Made by a program: the position numbers and the translations under genes. From Streptomyces mirabilis (GTDB taxonomy: Bacteria; Actinomycetota; Actinomycetes; Streptomycetales; Streptomycetaceae), in the NCBI RefSeq assembly GCF_039503195.1, contig NZ_JBCJKP010000001.1:7626001-7690000 (forward strand): a stretch of DNA of 64,000 nt. Direction: 5' to 3'. The stretch's first letter is position 1. Each line of letters opens with the position of its first letter. The notes under the pieces are model-generated. The model made no database searches, was not told the origin of the DNA, and saw only the letters and a program-made list of their open reading frames with translations. Positions 57,812 to 64,000 of the stretch are shown here, one piece after another.

Positions 57812-59296
57812 GTGTTCCTGACGATCAGTACCACCGGTACCCCGGAGCGCCCCGCCACCGACCTCGGCTTCCTGCTGCACAAGCATCCCGACAAGGCGCA
57901 GGCGTTCTCGACCTCCTACGGCACGGCGCACGTCCTCTACCCCGAGGCGTCCGTCGAGCGGTGCACGGCCGCACTGTTGCTGGAGGTCGATGCGGTGGCG
58001 CTGGTCCGGCGCGGCAAGGGCAAGGGCCGCGGCGGCGCCCCCGACGCCGCGCTCGCGCAGTACGTCAACGACCGCCCGTACGCCGCCTCGTCCCTGCTCG
58101 CCGTGGCGCTGAGCGCGGTGTTCTCCAGCGCGATGAAGGGCCAGTGCGCCGCGAGGCCGGACCTGCCGGCGCGGCCGCTGCCGCTCCGGATCGAGGTCCC
58201 CGCGCTTCCCGCCAGGGGCGGCGCCGACCTCGTACGCCAGCTGTTCGAGCCGCTCGGGTGGACGGTGGCGGTCGAGGCCGTGGCGCTGGACGTCGAGTTC
58301 CCCGAATGGGGCGACTCCCGCTATGTACGCCTGGAACTGGAGGCGTCGGGTCTGACCGTCGCCGAAGCTCTGCGCCACCTCTACGTCCTGCTTCCGGTGC
58401 TCGACGACGCCAAGCACTACTGGGTGTCGTCCGACGAGGTCGACAAGCTGCTGCGGGCGGGCGAGGGCTGGCTGTCGGACCACCCCGAGCAGAAGCTGAT
58501 CGCCGACCGGTACCTCTCGCGCCGCTGGTCGCTGACGCGGGAGGCGATGGAGCGGCTGGAGCTCGTGCGGCTCGCCGAGACCGACGACACCGAGGTCGAG
58601 GAGATCGACAACGCGGTCGACGAGGAGGCGGACACGGAGGAGAAGCCGATCCCGCTCGCCGTCCAGCGCCGGGACGCGATCCTCGCCGCGCTGCACGCGT
58701 CGGGCGCGGCCCGCGTGCTCGACCTCGGCTGCGGTCAGGGGCAGCTGGTGCAGGCGCTGCTCAAGGACGTGCGGTTCACCGAGATCGTCGGGGTCGATGT
58801 GTCGATACGCGCGCTCACCATCGCCTCGCGGCGGCTCAAGCTGGCCCGGATGGGCGAGCGGCAGGCCGCGCGCGTGCGGCTCTTCCAAGGATCGCTCGCG
58901 TACACCGACAACCGCCTCAAGGGGTACGACGCCGCCGTGCTCAGCGAGGTCGTCGAACACCTCGACCTGCCCCGGCTGCCCGCCCTGGAGTACGCCGTCT
59001 TCGGCTCGGCCCGCCCCCGTACGGTCCTGGTGACGACGCCGAACGTCGAGTACAACGTCCGCTGGGAGACCCTCCCGGCCGGCCACTCCCGCCATGGCGA
59101 CCACCGCTTCGAGTGGACCCGGGAGGAGTTCCGGACCTGGGCCCACCAGGTGGCCGGGCGGCACGGATACGAGGTGGAGTTCACGCCCGTCGGCCCCGAC
59201 GACCCGGAGGTCGGTCCGCCGACCCAGATGGCCGTCTTCACCCGCGCCACCACCACCGCCACCCCGACCACCACGAAGGAGGAGAAGGCCGCATGA
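57812..59296 (+). CDS. hen1: Hen1, 3'-terminal RNA ribose 2'-O-methyltransferase
   Basis: This 494-residue protein starts at GTG 57812. The N-terminal ~250 residues form the bacterial Hen1-specific activating domain (MFLTISTTGTPERPATDLGFLLHKHP). The C-terminal part is the methyltransferase: VLDLGCGQGQLVQALL, then the metal-binding SEVVEHLD (Glu, Glu, His) and TTPNVEYN. Bacterial Hen1 adds a 2'-O-methyl at the 3' end of cut RNA before Pnkp seals it, so the repaired RNA resists the same ribotoxin. The stop overlaps the Pnkp start (ATGA). Confidence 0.94.
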   Translation: MFLTISTTGTPERPATDLGFLLHKHPDKAQAFSTSYGTAHVLYPEASVERCTAALLLEVDAVALVRRGKGKGRGGAPDAALAQYVNDRPYAASSLLAVALSAVFSSAMKGQCAARPDLPARPLPLRIEVPALPARGGADLVRQLFEPLGWTVAVEAVALDVEFPEWGDSRYVRLELEASGLTVAEALRHLYVLLPVLDDAKHYWVSSDEVDKLLRAGEGWLSDHPEQKLIADRYLSRRWSLTREAMERLELVRLAETDDTEVEEIDNAVDEEADTEEKPIPLAVQRRDAILAALHASGAARVLDLGCGQGQLVQALLKDVRFTEIVGVDVSIRALTIASRRLKLARMGERQAARVRLFQGSLAYTDNRLKGYDAAVLSEVVEHLDLPRLPALEYAVFGSARPRTVLVTTPNVEYNVRWETLPAGHSRHGDHRFEWTREEFRTWAHQVAGRHGYEVEFTPVGPDDPEVGPPTQMAVFTRATTTATPTTTKEEKAA

Positions 59297-61842
59297 CCGG
59301 CAACGACACCACCCAGGGGCGCACCCTGCCCGTCACCGACCTGTCCCTCGTGGTCCTGATCGGCGCGTCCGGCTCCGGCAAGTCCACCTTCGCCCGCCGG
59401 CACTTCAAGCCGACCGAGGTCATCTCCAGCGACTTCTGCCGCGGCCTGGTCGCCGACGACGAGAACGACCAGAGCGCCAGCGGCGACGCCTTCGACGTCC
59501 TCCACTACATCGCGGGCAAGCGGCTCGCGGCCGGCCAGCGCACCGTCGTGGACGCCACGAACGTCCAGCAGGAGAGCCGCCGCCAGCTGATCGACATCGC
59601 CAGGAAGCACGACGTGCTGCCCATCGCGATCGTGCTCGAGGTGCCGGAGGAGGTGTGCGCCGAACGCAACGCCTCCCGCACCGACCGCGCCGAGATGCCG
59701 CGCCGTGTCATCCAGCGCCACATCCGCGAACTCCGCCGTTCCCTGCGGCACTTGGAACGCGAAGGCTTCCGCAAGGTGCACGTTCTGCGCGGCGTGGCGG
59801 AGATCGAGAGCGCCGAGGTGCGGACGGAGAAGCGGTTCAACGACCTGACCCACCTCACCGGCCCCTTCGACATCATCGGCGACATCCACGGCTGCGCCTC
59901 GGAGCTGGAGACCCTGCTGGACAAGCTCGGTTACGTCGACGGCGCGCACCCGGAGGGCCGTACGGCCGTCTTCGTCGGCGACCTCGTCGACCGCGGCCCG
60001 GACACGCCCGGAGTCCTGCGCCGCGTGATGTCCATGGTCGCGGCCGGCGACGCGCTGTGCGTGCCGGGCAACCACGAGAACAAGCTCGGCCGCCATCTCA
60101 AGGGCCGCAAGGTCCAGCACTCCCACGGACTGGCCGAGACCATCGAGCAGCTCGACGGAGAGAGCGAGGAGTTCCACGCGCGGGTGCGGGAGTTCGTCGA
60201 CGGGCTGGTCAGCCACTACGTCCTGGACGGCGGGCGGCTCGTCGTCTGCCACGCCGGACTGCCCGAGAAGTACCACGGTCGTACGTCGGGCCGGGTGCGC
60301 TCGCACGCCCTGTACGGCGACACGACCGGGGAGACGGACGAGTTCGGCCTGCCGGTGCGCTATCCGTGGGCGGAGGACTACCGGGGCCGGGCGGCCGTCG
60401 TCTACGGTCACACACCGGTCCCCACGGCCACCTGGCTGAACAACACCATCTGCCTCGACACCGGTGCCGTGTTCGGCGGCAAGCTCACCGCGCTGCGCTG
60501 GCCGGAGCGCGAGCTCGTCGACGTACCGGCCGAGCGGGTCTGGTACGAGCCGACGAAGCCGCTGGCCTCCGAGGCTCCCGGCGGACACGAGGGGCGGCCG
60601 CTCGACCTCGCCGACGTGCACGGGCGGCGGGTCGTCGAGACGCGGTACGCCGGGCGGGTGTCGGTACGGGAGGAGAACGCGGCGGCGGCCCTCGAGGTCA
60701 TGAGCCGGTTCGCGGTCGACCCACGCCTGCTGCCCTACCTTCCGCCGACGATGGCGCCCACGGCGACCTCCCAGGTGGAGGGCTACCTCGAACACCCCGC
60801 CGAGGCCTTCGCCCAGTACAAGGAGGACGGCGTCGCCCACGTCGTGTGCGAGGAGAAGCACATGGGGTCGCGGGCGGTGGCGCTGGTCTGCCGGGACGCG
60901 GGGGTGGCGCGGGAGCGGTTCGGCGTCGCGCAGGGGCCCACGGGGGCGCTGTACACCCGTACCGGCCGGCCCTTCTTCGCCGACTCCGCCGTCACCGAGG
61001 AGATCCTCGGGCGACTGCGGGGCGCGGTGACGGCGGCCGGTCTGTGGGAGGAACTGCGTACGGACTGGCTGCTGCTCGACGCCGAGCTGATGCCGTGGTC
61101 GCTCAAGGCGTCCGGGTTGCTGCGCAACCAGTACGCGGCGGTCGGCGCCGCTGCCGGGGCGGCGTTCCCGGGGGTGCTGGCCGCGCTCGAAGGGGCCGCG
61201 GAGCGTGGGGTCGACGCCCGGGAGCTGCTCGGCAAGCAGCGGGAGCGGGCCGCCGACGCGGCGGCGTTCACCGAGGCGTACCGGCGCTACTGCTGGCCGA
61301 CGGAGGGGCTGGAGGGGGTGCGGCTCGCTCCCTTCCAGATCCTCGCGGTCCATGGCCGCAGTCTCGCCGCGGTGCCGCACGACGAGCAGCTCGCGCTCAT
61401 CGACCGGCTGGTCGAGCACGACGGGAGTGGGCTGCTGCAGACGACTCGGCGGTTGTTCGTGGACACCGGGGACGCGGAGTCCGTGCGGGGCGGGGTGGAC
61501 TGGTGGCTGGAGATGACCGGGCGTGGGGGCGAGGGCATGGTCGTCAAGCCGGTCGGGGCGGTGGTGCGGAGTGGGCAGGGGCGTCTTGTCCAGCCCGGCA
61601 TCAAGTGCCGGGGCCGTGAGTACCTGCGGATCATCTACGGTCCTGAGTACACGCGTCCTGAGAACCTCGCCCGGCTGCGGGGGCGTTTCCTGAACCACAA
61701 GCGGTCGCTTGCGCTGCGGGAGTACGCGCTCGGGCTGGAGGCGTTGGATCGGCTGGCGGAGGGGGAGCCGTTGTGGCGGGTGCATGAGGCGGTGTTCGGG
61801 GTGCTGGCGCTGGAGTCCGAACCGGTGGACCCACGTCTGTAG
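59293..61842 (+). CDS. pnkp: Pnkp, RNA kinase-phosphatase-ligase
   Basis: This 849-residue protein has three modules. The 5'-kinase has a P-loop (LIGASGSGKSTFARR, residues ~20-35). A metallophosphatase follows, with GDIHGC, GDLVDRGPD and GNHENK (~195-260). The ligase-like nucleotidyltransferase carries the nucleophile Lys in EEKHMGSRA (~520). It cleans the ends of ribotoxin-cut RNA and joins them in a complex with Hen1. The four-base overlap with hen1 couples their synthesis. All catalytic motifs look intact. Confidence 0.95.
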   Translation: MTGNDTTQGRTLPVTDLSLVVLIGASGSGKSTFARRHFKPTEVISSDFCRGLVADDENDQSASGDAFDVLHYIAGKRLAAGQRTVVDATNVQQESRRQLIDIARKHDVLPIAIVLEVPEEVCAERNASRTDRAEMPRRVIQRHIRELRRSLRHLEREGFRKVHVLRGVAEIESAEVRTEKRFNDLTHLTGPFDIIGDIHGCASELETLLDKLGYVDGAHPEGRTAVFVGDLVDRGPDTPGVLRRVMSMVAAGDALCVPGNHENKLGRHLKGRKVQHSHGLAETIEQLDGESEEFHARVREFVDGLVSHYVLDGGRLVVCHAGLPEKYHGRTSGRVRSHALYGDTTGETDEFGLPVRYPWAEDYRGRAAVVYGHTPVPTATWLNNTICLDTGAVFGGKLTALRWPERELVDVPAERVWYEPTKPLASEAPGGHEGRPLDLADVHGRRVVETRYAGRVSVREENAAAALEVMSRFAVDPRLLPYLPPTMAPTATSQVEGYLEHPAEAFAQYKEDGVAHVVCEEKHMGSRAVALVCRDAGVARERFGVAQGPTGALYTRTGRPFFADSAVTEEILGRLRGAVTAAGLWEELRTDWLLLDAELMPWSLKASGLLRNQYAAVGAAAGAAFPGVLAALEGAAERGVDARELLGKQRERAADAAAFTEAYRRYCWPTEGLEGVRLAPFQILAVHGRSLAAVPHDEQLALIDRLVEHDGSGLLQTTRRLFVDTGDAESVRGGVDWWLEMTGRGGEGMVVKPVGAVVRSGQGRLVQPGIKCRGREYLRIIYGPEYTRPENLARLRGRFLNHKRSLALREYALGLEALDRLAEGEPLWRVHEAVFGVLALESEPVDPRL

Positions 61843-61850
61843 CGTTCTTC

Positions 61851-61991
61851 GCCCCCGCCGCCCTTACCCGTCCCATCCCGAACCTGGGGGCTCCGCCCCC
61901 AGACCCCCGGGGTGCCTTCTTCGGCTGCGGGTGCGTGGGGGCTGGGCGCGCAGTTCCCCGCGCCCCCAAGAGCCTCAGCCCGTCCGGCGTT
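61851..61991 (+). repeat. GC-rich Streptomyces intergenic repeat, copy 2
   Basis: This is a direct copy of the element at 56398-56533. It has the hairpin CTGGGGGCTCCGCCCCCAG (61884-61902), GCGCAGTTCCCCGCGCCCC and GAGCCTCAGCCCGTCCGGCG. It fills the gap between the convergent Pnkp (+) and NAD-kinase-like (-) genes and ends three bases before the latter's stop, so its hairpin may terminate both. The two copies flank the LLM-Hen1-Pnkp block. Confidence 0.8.
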
Positions 61992-61993
61992 TG

Positions 61994-62887
61994 TCAGCCC
62001 ACGAGGCGCAGTCTCATCCCCGCCACCCCCACCCGTACCGTCTGTCCCCACACCAGTTCCACCGCGTCGCTCTCCATGCCGTCTCCGAAGGCGATGAGGC
62101 GGTCGGACTCGACGGTGAGGGAGAGGTGGGCGGAGGCGGTGAGGGAGCCGGCGACGAGGGACGTGCCGGTGGCCGGCGACGGCCAGGCCTCGCGGACGAA
62201 CCAGAGAAGGCGTTCCTCCGCGGGGCCGGGCAGCGGCAGCTCACCGCCCCGCTCCTGCCACACCGAGCGGAGCCACCCGCTGGCGCCCGTCCCGGTACCC
62301 ACCAGGACCCCGGAGGAGGCCTGGGGCTCGACGGCACCCCCGTACTCGTCGAGCCCCAGCCGATAGCGGGCCGTCTGATGGCTCGCGGTTCCGAGGTAGA
62401 TCTCGTTGAGGGCGACCAGCCGCTGCGTGTCGTCCGCGACCGCCTCGACCATGGTCAGCTCGTCGGCCCGGCCCCCGTGAGCCGAGGCGAGCAGCGCGCC
62501 CGCGTCGCGCGGCCGGTGCCGCACGAGCACCCCCGGGTTCCGTCCGGGGTCGGTGTCGATCCCCACCACCGGCTGTCCGGTCAGGTACTTGGCCACGTTC
62601 GCCACCAGCCCGTCCTGCCCGACCACGACCACCACGTCCTCCGGGGCGAAGAGGAAGCGGTCCAAGTCGCGCCGCTCGACCCGCGCCTGACGCCAGGTCA
62701 GCGGCACGGACGCGACCACCTCCGCCAGCGCCTCCCGCGCCCGCCGGTGCCGCTCGGCCACCTCCTCGATGTCGCGCCCCCGGGAGGAGAGGAAGAACGC
62801 CGCCTGCCCGTGCGTCCCGTGCCGGGCCACCAGCTCCTCGTACTCCGTGGTGCGATGGACGAGGACGACCCGGGGCGCGAGGCTCAC
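61994..62887 (-). CDS. NAD-kinase-like protein
   Basis: This is 297 residues from GTG 62887, overlapping the SPFH gene end by four bases. It has the NAD/diacylglycerol kinase fold: the nucleotide-binding GGDG motif is altered to VVGQDGLVANVAKYL, then PVVGIDTDPG, ALNEIYLG (NE motif) and VGTGTGASGWLRS in place of the TPTGSTAY loop. The catalytic Asp of the GxDG motif is kept. Its activity on NAD, another nucleotide or a lipid is uncertain. It is probably a specialised paralogue, not the housekeeping NAD kinase, because it is coupled to an SPFH protein. Confidence 0.82.
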   Translation of the reverse strand: MSLAPRVVLVHRTTEYEELVARHGTHGQAAFFLSSRGRDIEEVAERHRRAREALAEVVASVPLTWRQARVERRDLDRFLFAPEDVVVVVGQDGLVANVAKYLTGQPVVGIDTDPGRNPGVLVRHRPRDAGALLASAHGGRADELTMVEAVADDTQRLVALNEIYLGTASHQTARYRLGLDEYGGAVEPQASSGVLVGTGTGASGWLRSVWQERGGELPLPGPAEERLLWFVREAWPSPATGTSLVAGSLTASAHLSLTVESDRLIAFGDGMESDAVELVWGQTVRVGVAGMRLRLVG

Positions 62888-63933
62888 TGCTCCGGCCCTC
62901 CGACGACCCCATTGCCCAGCCGTGCGAGCAGGCCCGTCAGTACGTCCGGCGACACCGTCACACTGTCGATGCGCGGCAGGTTCTCCGCGAGCCGCGTGCC
63001 CGTCAGGGCGTGCAGCGTGGCGACGTCCACGTCTCCGTGGACCCGCAGCCAGGCGGCCTGCGCCGCGGCCCGCGCCTCGCCGACCTCCCGCGCGGCCGTG
63101 GCCTCGGCCTTGGCGAGCTGTACCACCCGGCTGCCCTCCGCCTCCGCGAGCCGCACGGTCCGCGCCGCCTCCGCCCCGGCCCGCACCGCGTCCGCCGCCG
63201 CGTGCTCCTCCGCCTCGCGCCGCGCGTTGGTGCCGCGCTGGTCGACCAACTGCTCCTCGCGCCGGGCGAGTTCGATCTGGCTGGCGAGCTCGTTCTCGGC
63301 GATCGCCCGCTCCCGTTCGACGGCGACGGCCCGGCGTTCGTACGTCGCCTTGTCCGCCTCCTGCTGGATCTGCTCGCGGGCTGGAGTGCGCAGCGCCCGC
63401 TCCACCTCGGGTTCCGGGCGCAGCGCGACGACCCGTACGGCCACCACCTCGATCCCCGTCGCGGGCAGCCGGGGTTCGGCGCCGAGCCCGCCCGCGATCC
63501 GCTCGCGTACCGACGCGACGCCGTCCACCAAGGCCGCCGCCAGCGTCGTACGGGCCAGTACGTCCAGCGCGTGCTGCTGGGCCGTCTCGGTCAGCAGCGA
63601 GCCCAGCTGTTCGAGGGGCGCGCCGCGCCAGGAGCCGGTGTCGGGGTCGATGGAGAAGTCGAGCCGCGTGGCCGCGACCCCGGGATCGACGATCCGGTAG
63701 GTGACGGTCGCCTGCACCGCGACGTCCTGGAAGTCGGACGTACGGGCGTGGAAGGTCATCGCCAACTCGCGGTCGTCGACCGGGACTTCGGAGAGCGTGG
63801 CGGTCAGGGAGCGGTACCAGAAGCCGAGTCCGGGACCGTCGTGCGCCAGCCGGCCCGACCGGTGGTGCCGGACATGGGCGGTGGGCGCTCCGCGCAGATG
63901 GCGCCAGCCGAGACGCCGGGTGATGTCGGCCAT
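62884..63933 (-). CDS. SPFH/Band 7 domain protein
   Basis: This 349-residue protein starts at ATG 63933 with GAGGGGG upstream. The SPFH domain covers residues ~20-200 (RELAMTFHARTSDFQDVAVQATVTYRIVDP, then GIEVVAVRVVALRPEPEVERAL). A coiled coil follows (ATYERRAVAVERERAIAENEL onward) with a short C-terminal end. Unlike the flotillin at 30.5 kb it has no obvious N-terminal membrane helix. It is coupled to the NAD-kinase-like gene, so the scaffold may localise that enzyme. Bases 63934-64000 hold only its upstream region. Confidence 0.88.
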   Translation of the reverse strand: MADITRRLGWRHLRGAPTAHVRHHRSGRLAHDGPGLGFWYRSLTATLSEVPVDDRELAMTFHARTSDFQDVAVQATVTYRIVDPGVAATRLDFSIDPDTGSWRGAPLEQLGSLLTETAQQHALDVLARTTLAAALVDGVASVRERIAGGLGAEPRLPATGIEVVAVRVVALRPEPEVERALRTPAREQIQQEADKATYERRAVAVERERAIAENELASQIELARREEQLVDQRGTNARREAEEHAAADAVRAGAEAARTVRLAEAEGSRVVQLAKAEATAAREVGEARAAAQAAWLRVHGDVDVATLHALTGTRLAENLPRIDSVTVSPDVLTGLLARLGNGVVGGPEQ

Positions 63934-64000
63934 GGGTACCCCCTCGCCGCCGGGCGATCCCGGCGACCCGCTGTGATGCGCTTTTGTCGTCGCAGTGACG

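Noticed and set aside
58735..61785. 1016-residue antisense frame over Hen1-Pnkp
   Set aside because: It mirrors GC-rich codons of the sense genes, with no recognisable domain. The sense frames carry all catalytic motifs.

Overview
The window is high-GC actinobacterial DNA and looks like a Streptomyces chromosome. The signs are GTG/TTG starts with purine-rich Shine-Dalgarno sites, ATGA/GTGA gene overlaps, typical Streptomyces families (SepF-like, WGR/propeller, F420-type LLM oxidoreductase, PucR/CdaR regulator, nitrate reductase fused to a flavoprotein) and two copies of a GC-rich Streptomyces-type intergenic repeat. I saw no rRNA, tRNA, CRISPR array or intact insertion sequence.

1-18.5 kb is the distal part of a non-ribosomal peptide cluster of the quinomycin/echinomycin (bis-intercalator depsipeptide) type. 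It holds the terminal NRPS module C-A(Val-like)-N-methyltransferase-PCP-thioesterase, cut by the left window edge, and an MbtH-like protein. It also holds the tryptophan-derived chromophore genes (tryptophan 2,3-dioxygenase, P450, stand-alone A-PCP protein), a UvrA-like self-resistance ATPase, a CxxC flavin dithiol oxidase for the cross-bridge disulfide, a DrrAB-type exporter and a small SAM methyltransferase that fits disulfide-to-thioacetal conversion. An orphan winged-helix regulator, a tandem-domain MerR regulator and an erythromycin-esterase-like protein lie among them. 18.5-21.3 kb carries a DoxX-like membrane protein and a BBE-type flavin oxidase at the cluster edge. It is followed by a decayed IS256-family transposase piece.

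21.8-29.6 kb is carbon metabolism: a dicarboxylate symporter overlapping a PrpF-type isomerase, a divergent LysR regulator, a second IS256-family fossil, a ThDP (acetolactate-synthase-like) enzyme divergent from a flavodoxin-like oxidoreductase, and a PucR-type regulator. 29.8-37.6 kb is a compact three-gene cassette: OB-fold membrane protein, flotillin, and a 1641-residue AAA-type ATPase. This is the least understood system in the window. 37.8-40.3 kb has a CBS protein and an SLC13/ArsB-type transporter separated by what looks like an internally deleted cation:proton antiporter.

40.5-48.4 kb contains a secreted lactonase-fold protein, a WGR/beta-propeller protein, a histidine kinase that has lost its phospho-acceptor half, an MMPL transporter and a polytopic membrane protein. 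48.6-53.4 kb is a molybdenum/nitrate block: a molbindin and an assimilatory nitrate reductase whose catalytic and flavoprotein halves are put out of frame by a 17-bp tandem repeat, with a GlnR-like box upstream. 53.5-56.4 kb has a SepF-like protein, a P-loop protein coupled to a MazG-like pyrophosphohydrolase, DnaA-box-like sites and a conserved hypothetical gene. 56.4-62 kb has two direct copies of a ~140-bp repeat flanking an LLM oxidoreductase and the Hen1-Pnkp RNA repair operon. The window ends with a coupled SPFH protein and NAD-kinase-like protein.
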